A stretch of 64,000 nucleotides of DNA from Photobacterium indicum (GTDB taxonomy: Bacteria; Pseudomonadota; Gammaproteobacteria; Enterobacterales; Vibrionaceae): assembly GCF_003026215.1 (NCBI RefSeq), contig NZ_PYOC01000007.1:62001-126000 (forward strand), written 5' to 3'. A program made the translations under genes and the position numbers. Below the pieces are notes generated by a model. The model was not told the DNA's origin and made no database searches. It was given only the letters and a program-made list of their open reading frames with translations. Shown one piece after another: positions 7,609 to 17,508 of the stretch (its first letter is position 1; the number at the start of each line of letters is the position of its first letter).

Positions 7609-8604
7609 TTATACTGAGCGAATCAATTCAGGCATGATCTCAAAAAGATCTCCCACTAGCCCATAATCTGCAATTTGAAAAATAGGTGCTTCAGGATCAC
7701 TGTTGATTGCAACAATCACTTTTGAATCTTTCATGCCAGCTAAGTGCTGAATAGCACCAGAGATACCGACAGCGATATAAAGATCAGGCGCAACAATTTT
7801 ACCCGTTTGTCCGACTTGTAAATCATTCGAAACAAAACCCGCATCAACAGCAGCACGTGAAGCACCAATAGCGCCTCCCAGTTTGTCTGCAAGCTGTTCA
7901 ACGAGTGCAAAACTTTCTTTACTGCCTAACCCTCGCCCACCAGAGATAACAACGCTAGCCACTGGTAATTCAGGTCGTGCACTTACTACTTTCTGCTGCG
8001 ATACAAATTCGGACGATTCTGCCGGAATATAATTATCTAACCGCTTCATTTCAATGCAGAAGGCTTGAGGGGGCGCGACACTGTCACTTGTGGTGATTGC
8101 ATCAAATGCTGTACTGCGAATCGTCATCACTTTAATTTCGTCGTTAGATTTCACTCTTGCTAACGCATTGCCAGCATAGATAGGACGAACAACAACGTCT
8201 GGTGATTCTATGGCAATCACATCCGACAACTGCCCCACATCCAATAAGGCAGCAACACGTGGCGTTATATTTTTACCAAAGGTTGTGGCTGGCGCTAATA
8301 TATGCGAATAGTCATTGCCAATATGTTCTTTACAAACATGAACAATTAAAGCCGACACATTTTCGGCTAATAAGTGTTGATAAACATCTGAATTAACCAC
8401 TAGCACATTACTAACCGCACTAATATGACGGATTGATTCAACCACTGATTCGCAATTAAAGCCAATAACTAATACCGTGACATCCACTTGTTTATTTTCA
8501 GACATTATCGTTGTTGCAGCATTGATGGTTCGTAATGTATCAACTGACACTGATTTATTATCATGCTCTGCAATAACAAGCGTTGCTAATTTTTTCTCGC
8601 TCAT
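7609..8604 (-). CDS. etfA: electron transfer flavoprotein alpha subunit
   Basis: The 331-residue alpha chain binds FAD. The C-terminal ETF-alpha domain is clear from about residue 205: VVISGGRGLGSKESF, GGAIGASRAAVDAGFV, QVGQTGKIVAPDLYIAVGISGAIQHLAGM and AINSDPEAPIFQIADYGLVGD, the FAD-binding signature. The N-terminal half is the adenine-nucleotide-hydrolase-like fold. With etfB it forms the soluble carrier that takes electrons from acyl-CoA dehydrogenases, such as the two in this window, and delivers them to ETF-QO. Its ATG overlaps the etfB stop (TAATG), giving tight translational coupling. Confidence 0.97.
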   Translation of the reverse strand: MSEKKLATLVIAEHDNKSVSVDTLRTINAATTIMSENKQVDVTVLVIGFNCESVVESIRHISAVSNVLVVNSDVYQHLLAENVSALIVHVCKEHIGNDYSHILAPATTFGKNITPRVAALLDVGQLSDVIAIESPDVVVRPIYAGNALARVKSNDEIKVMTIRSTAFDAITTSDSVAPPQAFCIEMKRLDNYIPAESSEFVSQQKVVSARPELPVASVVISGGRGLGSKESFALVEQLADKLGGAIGASRAAVDAGFVSNDLQVGQTGKIVAPDLYIAVGISGAIQHLAGMKDSKVIVAINSDPEAPIFQIADYGLVGDLFEIMPELIRSV

Positions 8605-9416
8605 TAGATCGCTCCTATAACCTTGGCTTCATTTTTCAGCTTTTCTATCAGATCCGATACGCTATTAACCATCACACCAGCGGCTCGTTCAGGCGGTGAC
8701 ATTACATCAAGTATTTCTTGATGCTGAGTAACAGCCACACCTAACTCATCTGGTGTTATCACATCTAACGGTTTTCGTTTTGCTTTCATAATATTGGGAA
8801 GAGAGGCATAACGAGGTTCATTTAAGCGCAAGTCAGTACTGATAATTGCAGGTAGATTCAGTTTTACCGTTTCAAGACCACCATCAATTTCACGAGTAAC
8901 AAGTACGGCATTACTCTGCCCATTCGATTCAGATACAATAGGCTCTTCAGATACAGGAAATTCTTCTGACACAACGGTCACTTCTGATGCGAATGTGCCT
9001 TGAGGGCGCTGCGTGATGGCAGCTAGCATTTGCGCCACTTGATTGTTGTCTGTATCAATAGATTGCTTACCCAATAATACAATTCCTGGGTCTTCAATCG
9101 CCATAACAGCTCGCAGTAATTTAGCCACAACGAGAGGTTCTGGTGAAGATGGCATATCAATATGAATCGCACGGTCGGCGCCCAGTGCCAATGCTGTTCT
9201 CAATTGTTCCTGACAGCTTATATCACCGACTGATACCACAATAATTTCTTCTGCATGCCCTGCTTCTTTTAGCCTGACCGCCTCTTCTACCGCTATTTCA
9301 CAAAAGGGGTTCATCGTCATTTTTACATTATTGGTTTCGACACCTGAACCGTCACTCTTAACCCTAACCTTTACGTAAGGGTCAATCACACGTTTAATCG
9401 CTACTAATACTTTCAC
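8604..9416 (-). CDS. etfB: electron transfer flavoprotein beta subunit
   Basis: The 270-residue beta chain that binds AMP and docks with dehydrogenases. Typical features are MKVLVAIKRVIDPYVKVRVK at the start, NPFCEIAVEEAVRLKE, ALALGADRAIHID, and the signature VTREIDGGLETVKLNLPAIISTDLRLNEPRY. That signature includes the LNEPRY region before the recognition loop. About 15 extra residues near 150-165 (EVTVVSEEFPVSEEPIVSES) interrupt the usual spacing and look like a harmless surface loop. First gene of the etfBA operon and divergent from ETF-QO. The shared upstream region carries a LiuR-like site. Confidence 0.97.
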   Translation of the reverse strand: MKVLVAIKRVIDPYVKVRVKSDGSGVETNNVKMTMNPFCEIAVEEAVRLKEAGHAEEIIVVSVGDISCQEQLRTALALGADRAIHIDMPSSPEPLVVAKLLRAVMAIEDPGIVLLGKQSIDTDNNQVAQMLAAITQRPQGTFASEVTVVSEEFPVSEEPIVSESNGQSNAVLVTREIDGGLETVKLNLPAIISTDLRLNEPRYASLPNIMKAKRKPLDVITPDELGVAVTQHQEILDVMSPPERAAGVMVNSVSDLIEKLKNEAKVIGAI

Positions 9417-9564
9417 AATGCCTTCCTTTTTAAATTGGGATGCTGTTCGTGTAAGCCTTAATCCTATTATTTATCACTGTCGGTGTTTTTCAATGTTGTT
9501 TATCAAGATTGTTGTTTGGCAGGTATACCGCGCTTTGATAGGTTACCTTTTGAGCCTAGTTTAA

Positions 9565-9580
9565 TTTACGTTTACGTCAA
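9565..9580. promoter_or_regulatory. putative LiuR site in the etfB / ETF-QO divergent region
   Basis: TTTACGTTTACGTCAA differs only in the two central bases from TTTACGTAAACGTCAA at 28083-28098, next to liuR. It lies 49 bases before the ETF-QO start and 149 bases before etfB. Binding by the MerR-type LiuR encoded at 28255-28632 is inferred from this match and from pathway logic. Confidence 0.6.
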
Positions 9581-9629
9581 CTGGACTATATTTAATGTTA
9601 TGTCAGTAATGTAGGGACAGGTTTACAGC

Positions 9630-11306
9630 ATGGATAGAGAATACATGGCATTTGATGTTGTGATTGTTGGCGCAGGTCCTGCTGGCTTGGCTGCCGCTTG
9701 TCAGCTTGCACAGCTCAACCAGAAAGCAAATAAAAAAGGACAAGACATTAGCATTTGTGTTGTCGAAAAAGGCGCAGAAGTCGGTGCGCATATTATCTCT
9801 GGTGCGCTATTTGAAACCCGTGCATTAGATGAACTCTTCCCTGAATGGTCAACAATGGGCGCCCCACTCACTACACCAGTGACTGACGATAAATTCATTT
9901 ACCTAACTAACCAACATAATCATCTGATTGTTCCACATTTCCTCACACCACAGCCTATGCATAACACAGATAAAAACCATGTAATAAGTTTAGCCAACTT
10001 ATGTCGCTGGCTCGCCCAGCAAGCTGAAATGCTAGGTGTGGAGATTTTCCCAGGTTTTGCCGCTGCCAGTATTAATTACGACGCAGCTGGCGCTGTGACT
10101 GGTATTAATACGTCTGATATGGGGCGAGATAAAAATGGCGCCCCTAAAGTGAATTTCGAAGCGGGTATCGAACTGAAAGCAAAATACACAATCTTCGCTG
10201 AAGGATCGCGAGGGAATTTGGGTAAACAGCTGCTCGATAAGTATCAGCTAGAGGCCGGTAAACAACCTCAACACTATGCATTGGGGCTAAAAGAAATATG
10301 GGAAGTGCCTACAGATAATACTCAATCTAATGCAGGTAATGTTATTCACGCAGCAGGTTGGCCTTTAAATGAATCGAATACGACTGGCGGTGGCTTTCTT
10401 TATCATTTAGACGGCAATCAGATCGCTGTTGGGTTAATCGTTGATTTGAATTACAGTAACCCTTATCTAAGCCCTTTCGATGAATTCCAGCGACTAAAAA
10501 AACATCCTGCTTTCAGTAAGCACCTCAAAAGTGGACTGCGTATTTCTTACGGTGCGCGGGCTATTTCTAAAGGCGGATTATCATCTTTACCCAAACAGCA
10601 GTTTCCCGGAGGCTTGTTAGTAGGTTGTGATGCAGGCACATTAAATGTAGCCAAGATAAAAGGCAGCCACACTGCGATGAAATCAGGCATGCTAGCGGCA
10701 GATGCTATATTCGAACAATTACGATGTGGCAATGCTCAAACCGAGCCGGACTATGACTTGTTATTTCAAGCGTCTTGGCTGTATCAAGAGCTACAAGAAT
10801 CACGTAATTTTGGGGCAGAGTTACACAAGTTTGGTAGTTTGTTAGGGGGTGTACTCGCTACCTTTGAACATAATGTATGGGCATCTATTTTTGAGCGTAA
10901 AACGCCTTGGACAATAATAGATCAACAAGCCGATCATGAGTGCTTAAAAGATATCGCACAGTGCCAACCAATTTCCTATCCCAAGCCTGATGGTATACTG
11001 AGTTTCGATAAGCCGTCATCGGTATATTTATCAGGCACACAACATGAAGAAAATCAGCCTTGCCACTTAGTACTCACCGATAACAACATTCCTATTCATA
11101 CCCATTTACCACGCTATGATGAACCCAGTCAGCGCTATTGCCCCGCAGGCGTCTATGAAATCATCACGGTCGATGATAAACCTAAACTGCACATCAACGC
11201 AGCTAACTGCGTACATTGTAAAACCTGCGACATAAAGGATCCGTCGCAGAATATAACTTGGCATCCACCAGAAGGTGGCGGCGGGCCAAATTATCAAAAT
11301 ATGTAA
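9630..11306 (+). CDS. electron transfer flavoprotein:ubiquinone oxidoreductase
   Basis: The 558-residue FAD and 4Fe-4S membrane-associated enzyme that passes electrons from reduced ETF to ubiquinone. The N-terminal dinucleotide fold reads DVVIVGAGPAGLAAACQLA. Mid-protein motifs are VEKGAEVGAHIISGALFE, TIFAEGSRGNLGKQL and GLLVGCDAGTLNVAKIKGSHTAMKSGMLAA. The C terminus binds the iron-sulfur cluster through the Cys in RYCPAGVYE and the CVHCKTCDIKDP group, followed by PPEGGGGPNY. Length is normal for the family. ATG 9630 follows GGGACAG; ATG 9645 is also possible. Usual symbol varies between organisms, so none is given. Divergent from etfBA. Confidence 0.96.
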   Translation: MDREYMAFDVVIVGAGPAGLAAACQLAQLNQKANKKGQDISICVVEKGAEVGAHIISGALFETRALDELFPEWSTMGAPLTTPVTDDKFIYLTNQHNHLIVPHFLTPQPMHNTDKNHVISLANLCRWLAQQAEMLGVEIFPGFAAASINYDAAGAVTGINTSDMGRDKNGAPKVNFEAGIELKAKYTIFAEGSRGNLGKQLLDKYQLEAGKQPQHYALGLKEIWEVPTDNTQSNAGNVIHAAGWPLNESNTTGGGFLYHLDGNQIAVGLIVDLNYSNPYLSPFDEFQRLKKHPAFSKHLKSGLRISYGARAISKGGLSSLPKQQFPGGLLVGCDAGTLNVAKIKGSHTAMKSGMLAADAIFEQLRCGNAQTEPDYDLLFQASWLYQELQESRNFGAELHKFGSLLGGVLATFEHNVWASIFERKTPWTIIDQQADHECLKDIAQCQPISYPKPDGILSFDKPSSVYLSGTQHEENQPCHLVLTDNNIPIHTHLPRYDEPSQRYCPAGVYEIITVDDKPKLHINAANCVHCKTCDIKDPSQNITWHPPEGGGGPNYQNM

Positions 11307-11309
11307 TAA

Positions 11310-11348
11310 AAAAGGAGCCCATGCATTATCAATGCTAGGGCTCCTTTT
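11310..11348 (+). terminator. terminator after ETF-QO
   Basis: AAAAGGAGCCC (11310-11320) pairs with GGGCTCCTTTT (11338-11348). An inner stem GCATT/AATGC sits within the loop. Both flanks allow termination on either strand, so it may also insulate the convergent amylase gene. Confidence 0.9.
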
Positions 11349-11442
11349 GAACTTATGCTTCATTAATAAATTAAATGGCAAAAATATAATCTAGCTGTTT
11401 AATTTGGTTATTTCATGATTAAAGCACCGTTGCTATTACGAC

Positions 11443-13506
11443 TTACTGGCACTTAGATACCATGATGTTTTCTGGTAAACCGTTATCAGTAAACTGAATA
11501 CTCCAAACGTACTTACCTGCCTCAGGTAACATTGCTGCGGTATCTTTTCCGTAGCCACCAGCTTTAAGAATATTTTCGACACCCAGCTTCAATTCTAGGC
11601 CTTCAGCAGTATATTGTGACGACCAATCTTTACTTGCATACTGCATACGATAGCCACCTGCCTTTTCATCGACAACGGCTTGGTAAGTATTATTGCCCTT
11701 GTATTCGAAAACACGGTTATCTTTATGCTTCCAGCCTGCATCTGCAAAATCACCGACTACGTACAATGTCTTACTAACAGGTCCTGCTTCATCAAGCGTA
11801 GGGTTATCACACTGCGCCATAAAACCTTCGCCAGTCATCATCACTGCCGCTTTTGTTGCTGTCGCGCCGACAGCCGAAGGAACATCAACTTTCAAGAAAC
11901 GGGCAACAAAACCATTTAATGGAATTTGATACTTACCTGAACTAACAGAAAATCGTTCGCCAGTAATTAAATCGACTAAATCACCTTCTGATCCTACTTT
12001 TGATGCGATCAGTTCGATGTTATTTGATTGGGATTGCGTGCTCACCATGTACAGTAAAACATCATCACCAGACTGTTTATAATCAACATAGACAGAATCA
12101 TTAGCCAGTACATTAACGCGTTCACCTTGTGATAATGCAGGGTGTGCAGCACGAAGGTTCATCAGTTTGGTCACATACTTTTTCAGATCTTTTTGGCTAA
12201 CACTCAGAGAACTATCAGACGATGTTGTAACACCCTCTATTTTTGCAGTTGAACGTGCAACATGATCATCACACAAGCCATTAATAGCACAGGTTTCACT
12301 TGGTGCTTTGCCGGCGAAATCGTCGACTTGATCGCCAATTTCATCACCGTAATACAAGGTAATAGGGCCACTGTATGCAGCTTGGAAAGACAATGCGGCT
12401 TTATGACGCTGCCAGTATTCATCGTCATTAACATCTGCAATATTGCCACGCTGTAGCAAATCACCAAAACGAACCAAATCGTGATTACCTAGCATAAGGT
12501 TAGGTTTAGCATCTGCTGGATAGAGACTATGTAATGACATACCTTCATTTAACCATTCACCGCCCTTTCCGCCATTGCCGTTTTCATTTACAGCAAATGT
12601 TTCAACAACACGGTAGCGCACAGGGAAATCGAACGCAGAACATAGCGCAGGGTTTTCAGCAGAACCGTAGCCTGTCTCATTAATGTAGTTTTCGTTATTC
12701 CAAATTTCAGCCACCATGTAGCCGAGAGGATTAACCGTTTTGCCATCAGAGTTTACATATGTAACCGATTTCGAGGCTTCATCAACACTTTTACGCAGCT
12801 CAGTCCATGCATCGGTAGGCACTTGATATGCTTGGTCTAAACGCCAACCATCAATCTTTAATTCTGTTATCCAGTATGTCGCCACTTCTTTATAAAACGC
12901 CATACTTTCAGGGTAACTAACCGGGTTACTCTCGCCTTGAGGTAAATTACCTTGAGGTGATGCGACAACGTTATCTTTATGGTGTCCGAATACACCATCA
13001 AAGAATACATATAAACCACGCTTATGGGCTTCTTCGACGAGTTCTTTCGCTTTTTCCATCGAACCAAAACGTGGATCTATCGCAAAGTAGTTACTTGCAA
13101 AATACCCAGTGGCATCCAGCCTGTCAGCCCAGTGGTTCTGCCCTTCTACAGGAACAGAATCAAATATAGGTGTTAACCAAACCGCATTCATTCCCAAAGA
13201 TTGGATATAGTCGAGTGAATCAATAATGCCTTGTAAGTCACCTTTGTGATGGCTAGTTCCATAACCAGTACCATGACCAATACTGTCATCGCCATTTACA
13301 AAGCTTTCAACCATCACTTGATACATACGTAAATCATCAGTTTCTGCTGATGTTGATACATTACAAGCGTAAGGCGTTACGTTACCAAAAGATGGATCGG
13401 GTGAAGTCGATGAACCAGAACTACTGCAAGCAGATAAAGACGCCGCTATGGCAAGTGCAAGGCACGTTTTTACGTTCTGTTTTAACTCCATATTCCATTT
13501 AACCAC
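11443..13506 (-). CDS. lipoprotein alpha-amylase, GH13 family
   Basis: 687 residues. A lipoprotein signal peptide ends in LSAC with Cys27 as the predicted lipid anchor. The GH13 TIM barrel follows: region I near 170 (DGVFGHH), region II with nucleophile Asp224 (IDGWRLDQ), acid/base Glu267 (MVAEIWNN) and region IV at 341 (GNHDLVRFGD). A beta-rich C-terminal module of about 100 residues (from LYVVGDFADAGWKHKD) resembles starch-binding or CBM-like domains appended to amylases. The GTG start is chosen because AAGGAG sits six bases upstream. It should hydrolyse alpha-1,4-glucans at the cell envelope. No maltose genes adjoin it, and it is alone on its transcript. A dispersed repeat lies just upstream. 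Confidence 0.92.
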   Translation of the reverse strand: MVKWNMELKQNVKTCLALAIAASLSACSSSGSSTSPDPSFGNVTPYACNVSTSAETDDLRMYQVMVESFVNGDDSIGHGTGYGTSHHKGDLQGIIDSLDYIQSLGMNAVWLTPIFDSVPVEGQNHWADRLDATGYFASNYFAIDPRFGSMEKAKELVEEAHKRGLYVFFDGVFGHHKDNVVASPQGNLPQGESNPVSYPESMAFYKEVATYWITELKIDGWRLDQAYQVPTDAWTELRKSVDEASKSVTYVNSDGKTVNPLGYMVAEIWNNENYINETGYGSAENPALCSAFDFPVRYRVVETFAVNENGNGGKGGEWLNEGMSLHSLYPADAKPNLMLGNHDLVRFGDLLQRGNIADVNDDEYWQRHKAALSFQAAYSGPITLYYGDEIGDQVDDFAGKAPSETCAINGLCDDHVARSTAKIEGVTTSSDSSLSVSQKDLKKYVTKLMNLRAAHPALSQGERVNVLANDSVYVDYKQSGDDVLLYMVSTQSQSNNIELIASKVGSEGDLVDLITGERFSVSSGKYQIPLNGFVARFLKVDVPSAVGATATKAAVMMTGEGFMAQCDNPTLDEAGPVSKTLYVVGDFADAGWKHKDNRVFEYKGNNTYQAVVDEKAGGYRMQYASKDWSSQYTAEGLELKLGVENILKAGGYGKDTAAMLPEAGKYVWSIQFTDNGLPENIMVSKCQ

Positions 13507-13533
13507 GATGTTCTCCTTGAATTATTATTATGT

Positions 13534-13799
13534 GTATATCCAAGTCACCTCAAGATGCAGGATTCAGAGTGATCTCAGCGTGTTTAATTCAAGGAAAATA
13601 TGTGTAGGAATGGCATTTCCTTTCAAACACATTTGACACAGAAGTAGACATGCTGAATCATTCCCGAAGAGCGAGTTTTATTGGGCTCTATGCGGTGTTA
13701 CTTATTTTCAACGTAGAACCACTAGGTCTATAAATCAGCGCCTTGCTTAGATCCCAATAAATTCTCGCTGAAACGAGCAGCTTGAGGTAACTTGGGTAT
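13534..13799. repeat. 266-bp palindromic dispersed element, MITE-like
   Basis: The ends are inverted copies: TATATCCAAGTCACCTCAAG at the left and the complement of CTTGAGGTAACTTGGGTAT at the right. Inside, AGCGAGTTTTATTGGG near 13670 is mirrored by CCCAATAAATTCTCGCT at 13753-13769, forming a nested arm. No protein is encoded. The same end sequence recurs at 35313-35381, 57013-57027 and 60109-60150. The structure fits a small non-autonomous element or an abundant Vibrionaceae palindromic repeat. It occupies most of the gap upstream of the amylase gene. Confidence 0.75.
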
Positions 13800-13930
13800 C
13801 GTGATTATTTATTAATCACACAGCATTGAGACCATCCTTAGAATAATAATTTGAGGCGTAGGTTGGGGGGAGTAGAGATCTGCATCACATCTTTCTTACA
13901 TTATTGTTTTACAATATTTTTTTACTTATT

Positions 13931-14224
13931 CTATTTCGATGAATAACACCTAAGAACTTCTACAACCTCAACGGTATAATGCTTATACCATTTATTTTGA
14001 CCTAACTTTTGTGCGACTAAATGTTCGGCATTCTGCTTCCACGCTTTAATGTGTTCGAGGTTATCCCAATAAGATATCGCGATTTCTTGGCTACCTTCAG
14101 CAGTGGCTACAAACTCAGTACAACCATATTCTCTTATGGCTAAATCACGCATTTTCGCTGCCATTTTGGAATACTCATCATCAAACTGATTGATCTCGGC
14201 TTTAAATATAACGGCGTATTTCAT
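13931..14224 (-). CDS. antibiotic biosynthesis monooxygenase (ABM) domain protein
   Basis: The 97-residue ferredoxin-fold dimeric protein. The sequence pattern YAVIFKAEI, AIREYGCTEFVATAEGSQEIAISYWDNLEHIKAWKQNAEHL matches ABM/heme-degrading-monooxygenase-like proteins. The SYWDNLEHIKAWK segment is the most diagnostic. Members include quinol monooxygenases and many stress proteins of unknown substrate. It is a single-gene unit between the dispersed repeat and the chemotaxis receptor gene, whose terminator lies upstream of it. Confidence 0.85.
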   Translation of the reverse strand: MKYAVIFKAEINQFDDEYSKMAAKMRDLAIREYGCTEFVATAEGSQEIAISYWDNLEHIKAWKQNAEHLVAQKLGQNKWYKHYTVEVVEVLRCYSSK

Positions 14225-14292
14225 GGGTTATCCTTAATCCAAAGGTTAATTTATATTATAAATTCACAGTTAACCGCAATTGATTTATTAGA

Positions 14293-14325
14293 CAAAAAAA
14301 AGAGATCAAATGATCTCCTTTTTCT
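14293..14325 (-). terminator. terminator of the chemotaxis receptor gene
   Basis: GAGATCAAATGATCTC (14302-14317) is a 6-bp perfect stem with a four-base loop. On the minus strand it is followed by eight T. It lies just past the receptor gene's stop. Confidence 0.9.
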
Positions 14326-14365
14326 TATTTAAACAGACTTAAATCTTAGCTTATGTAGATTGATA

Positions 14366-15997
14366 TTACACTTTAAAGCGTGACAGTGACGTTTTCAACA
14401 TCGTTGCTAATTGTGCTAACTCAACACTTGACTGCGCCGTTTGTTCAGCCCCCATTGCCACTTCACTTGCTGATAAACTCATGCTTTGAATATTGCGGCC
14501 AAGCTCTTCAGTTACCGAATCTTGTTGGCTACACGCACTTGCGATTTGAATACCTGTATCAGCAACCTTCATCATGGTTTCTTCAATGATTTGAATCGAT
14601 TGGCCCGTTTGAACACTTTGCTCTACACAAATACGAATCTTCGAACAACTTTGACCCGTCGCACTCTTCGCATGGGCTGCACTTGCTTGTAGCTTCTCAA
14701 TAATATCAACAATTTCACTGGTTGATGTTTGAGTACGGCCCGCAAGAGAACGAACTTCATCTGCTACCACGGCAAAACCACGGCCTTGCTCACCAGCACG
14801 CGCAGCTTCAATCGCTGCGTTCAATGCCAGCAAATTTGTTTGATCAGCAATACCACGAATTACTTCAACCACAACACTGATGTTGTTTGATTCACGCTCC
14901 AGCTCTTCAACTAACTCACCCGCTTGCTCAATATCACGAGACACGATTTGAATTTGTTTGATATTAGATTGAACGTCTTGATTACCTTGCTTCGCTTCTT
15001 CAGACGCTTCTAACGCAGAAGTAGAGGCCGTTTCCGTATTATTTGCAACTTCTGCAACGGTTGCCTTCATCTCTTCCATTGCCGCAGCTACGGTTGTAAT
15101 GTCTGATTGTTGCTGTTGCATACCACGAGCCGATTGCTCAGAGATCGTACTCATTTCTTCAACTGCTGCAGAAAGTTGAGTTACCGCAGAAATAGTATCT
15201 TCAATTAAGATTCGTAGCTGGTTTTGCATTTCGATGTTGGTATCAGCCAATACGCCTAGCTCATCATTACCAATTTCTTCGCGTTGAAGGTAAAACGTTA
15301 AATCGCCAGAAGCTATCGCTTTCGATTGTTCAACAACTAAGTTCAAAGGACGACAAATCTGACGAGCCAAGAAGAACGTAATAAATACCATGAAAGCAAT
15401 CAACGCAGTGAAGGACACTTTGGTTATTGTGGTTACATTACTGACGCTACCTATAATCTCCGTGCGATTACTAGCAACAAAACCTAAGTTAATATCAACT
15501 AACGCATCCATTGCAGTACCTACTGCATCAAACTCATCAAGCGAACTAACTAACTCTTGATGAGCTTTATCAAGATCCCGGCTTTTTACCATTTGCTCAA
15601 AATTATTAAATATACTTAAATAATCTTTCCATGCCATTAATACGTAATCAAATATTCGACGCTCTTCTGTACCAGCTACGGTAGCATCATAGCGACTTAG
15701 CATACCTTGAATTTTATGTTTAGTTGCAGCTTGACGAATAAACAACGCATCTAACTTAGAATTAGATTCTTTATATGTGAGGGCCGCATATTGACTACGA
15801 CGCAACACTGACATTTCAAAGTACATAGCTTCAACTGATAACACACTTGGAATCGTAGAATCCGTAAAGTTAATTACATCTGACTCTACTTTTTTTAACT
15901 CTTGGAATAGGAACATAGCAAACGCTATCATAACTAATCCGATCGCTGAAAATACAACGGCAATTTTTTTACGCACTGCTAAATTTTTATAACTCAT
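14366..15997 (-). CDS. methyl-accepting chemotaxis protein
   Basis: 543 residues. A first transmembrane helix lies at about 11-28 ([20 protein letters not shown]). A periplasmic four-helix-bundle sensor domain of about 160 residues follows, then a second helix near 193-211 ([19 protein letters not shown]) and a HAMP domain ([18 protein letters not shown]). The signalling domain holds the highly conserved tip [36 protein letters not shown]. Methylation-type Glu/Gln pairs are seen on both sides. It ends LSRFKV without a CheR-tethering pentapeptide. It should relay a periplasmic stimulus to CheA/CheW; ligand unknown. A long AT-rich upstream region carries its promoter. Confidence 0.96.
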   Translation of the reverse strand: MSYKNLAVRKKIAVVFSAIGLVMIAFAMFLFQELKKVESDVINFTDSTIPSVLSVEAMYFEMSVLRRSQYAALTYKESNSKLDALFIRQAATKHKIQGMLSRYDATVAGTEERRIFDYVLMAWKDYLSIFNNFEQMVKSRDLDKAHQELVSSLDEFDAVGTAMDALVDINLGFVASNRTEIIGSVSNVTTITKVSFTALIAFMVFITFFLARQICRPLNLVVEQSKAIASGDLTFYLQREEIGNDELGVLADTNIEMQNQLRILIEDTISAVTQLSAAVEEMSTISEQSARGMQQQQSDITTVAAAMEEMKATVAEVANNTETASTSALEASEEAKQGNQDVQSNIKQIQIVSRDIEQAGELVEELERESNNISVVVEVIRGIADQTNLLALNAAIEAARAGEQGRGFAVVADEVRSLAGRTQTSTSEIVDIIEKLQASAAHAKSATGQSCSKIRICVEQSVQTGQSIQIIEETMMKVADTGIQIASACSQQDSVTEELGRNIQSMSLSASEVAMGAEQTAQSSVELAQLATMLKTSLSRFKV

Positions 15998-16446
15998 GTT
16001 TATAAGACCCTTGGATAATGTAATAACTCAGTCCATGAGTATTGCTATTATTTGAGTTAATATTAACTCATTCTCTATTTAACAGCCGATAACAGAAAAC
16101 AAAATAAAATAAAACAGCGTAAAAGTCACACTTTTTTCATAATGAAAAATCGAATAAAAATAAGACGTTGTACAAACATCACCCACGCAAACCATTGCCA
16201 ATATATATGTAAGTATAAAAGACGAACGCCTCGCAGATATAACCAACAAAAGTCTGCTCATCTTATTTCTAAAAAGAATTAATTTATTTATAAGCGAATA
16301 TTTCCACCACCTAGCTTTTAAACGGCCTTATTGCTAGAAGGCAAGGGATTACTGACATCACAAGGTTCACATTTCTGCGAACCCTATAAATATTACTTTA
16401 TGATACAGCTCAAAGGCTCTGCCTTTTAACAGCTATATTGGTTTAT
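15998..16446. other. 449-bp AT-rich intergenic region
   Basis: No convincing gene. A near-perfect AT palindrome, TTTTTCAT-A-ATGAAAAA (16133-16149), lies about 140 bases upstream of the receptor start and could be an operator. GGTTC (16365-16369) and GAACC (16378-16382) form a weak hairpin downstream of the saccharopine dehydrogenase gene, without a T run. A 60-codon open frame here lacks a ribosome site and looks random. Confidence 0.35.
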
Positions 16447-17508
16447 TCACAATGCTGAAATCGCAGTATTGAAAAAACCATTCGCACGTAACCAAACCCC
16501 ATCAGGATCTGAATCATCAGAAAGGGTTAATAAATGCGGTAATAACTGTTCAGCAAAATCTTCACTGCTTTCTTTCGGTAATACCGTCGGAAGGTGATCC
16601 ACCGCTTGCACTTCAATGCCTGCAATTTTAGATTGAACAATCGGTTGAGTTAACTTTGTACACGCAGCATAGATTCGGATTGGATTATCTGGGTTATTAG
16701 GATCGCAGCTAACATCACTGACTATACTTAGTCGTGGCGATGTTCCCAAACTTTCAGGTGTAATAAATGGCGCAGTACCCGGGGCTAAATATGCGCAATT
16801 AACTAAAATATCAAAATTGTTAATGTCAGTGAAAGGTCCACCCGCTTTGGTTTCATTGATATCCCATTGCACCGCTTCAATACCAATATCTGCAAATAAA
16901 TCAACGGCACCTCGACCACTACGACCATACGCGCCAATAACCAACGCGGTTGGCTTTTGTGGTAGTTGCGTTATTAACAGCTTCAACTCAGTTAGGTAAA
17001 CATCACGATTTGGGTAGCTATTTACCGCAGGAAACGTTGAATCACAGTTCAACCGATGACAGTAACCCGCAAAACCAATAGCTGCACCTACATAACCCGC
17101 CCAGTAACCGAATGCGCAGACCCGTCGACCATTAATATCTTGTAAGAATTCAAGGTCTAATATTTCACCTTTTCCTTGGTCAAAACGCGCTAAAACTTGT
17201 GGGGCTTCATCTTGGCCTTTGTAAGCATGCGCAAAATATATATGTTTGTGCTGTAGCGGGAAATCGTCTTCTGGTAGTTCCTTAAGCCCTAGAATATACG
17301 CATTCTTTGGTGCAGTTACCCAACTATGCCCTTCAACCAGTTCACACCCTGCAGCAAGGTATTCAGCATCTGCGAAAATTCGTGTTGAGCTTTTTTCAAC
17401 CATAACGACTGCACCAGTTTGGATCAATGCAGATGCCCCTGTTGGAGTAAGCGCAGCTCGACGCTCACCTTGTTTTACTTCATCTCTTAACCAAAAAATT
17501 GTTTGCAT
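16447..17508 (-). CDS. saccharopine dehydrogenase (NAD+, L-lysine-forming type)
   Basis: 353 residues related to fungal Lys1-type saccharopine dehydrogenase and alanine dehydrogenase/transhydrogenase N-domains. The N-terminal stretch WLRDEVKQGERRAALTPTGASALIQTG carries the conserved RRAALTP. A nucleotide-binding fold begins at TALVIGAYGRSGRGAVDLFADIG. SDVSCDPNNPDNPIR and VQAVDHLPTVLPKESSEDFAEQLLPHL near the C terminus are family hallmarks. In such bacteria its physiological role (lysine degradation, or a related imine reductase) is uncertain. It is monocistronic, with the accessory patch behind it. Confidence 0.9.
   Translation of the reverse strand: MQTIFWLRDEVKQGERRAALTPTGASALIQTGAVVMVEKSSTRIFADAEYLAAGCELVEGHSWVTAPKNAYILGLKELPEDDFPLQHKHIYFAHAYKGQDEAPQVLARFDQGKGEILDLEFLQDINGRRVCAFGYWAGYVGAAIGFAGYCHRLNCDSTFPAVNSYPNRDVYLTELKLLITQLPQKPTALVIGAYGRSGRGAVDLFADIGIEAVQWDINETKAGGPFTDINNFDILVNCAYLAPGTAPFITPESLGTSPRLSIVSDVSCDPNNPDNPIRIYAACTKLTQPIVQSKIAGIEVQAVDHLPTVLPKESSEDFAEQLLPHLLTLSDDSDPDGVWLRANGFFNTAISAL

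Noticed and set aside
9361..9400. LiuR-like TTTACGTAAGGGTCAA inside etfB
   Set aside because: It lies within the conserved etfB coding sequence for YVKVRVK and departs from the motif in the second core.
16079..16261. 60-codon open frame on the minus strand
   Set aside because: No ribosome site, composition follows the local AT-rich sequence, and it lies inside the upstream region of the chemotaxis receptor gene.
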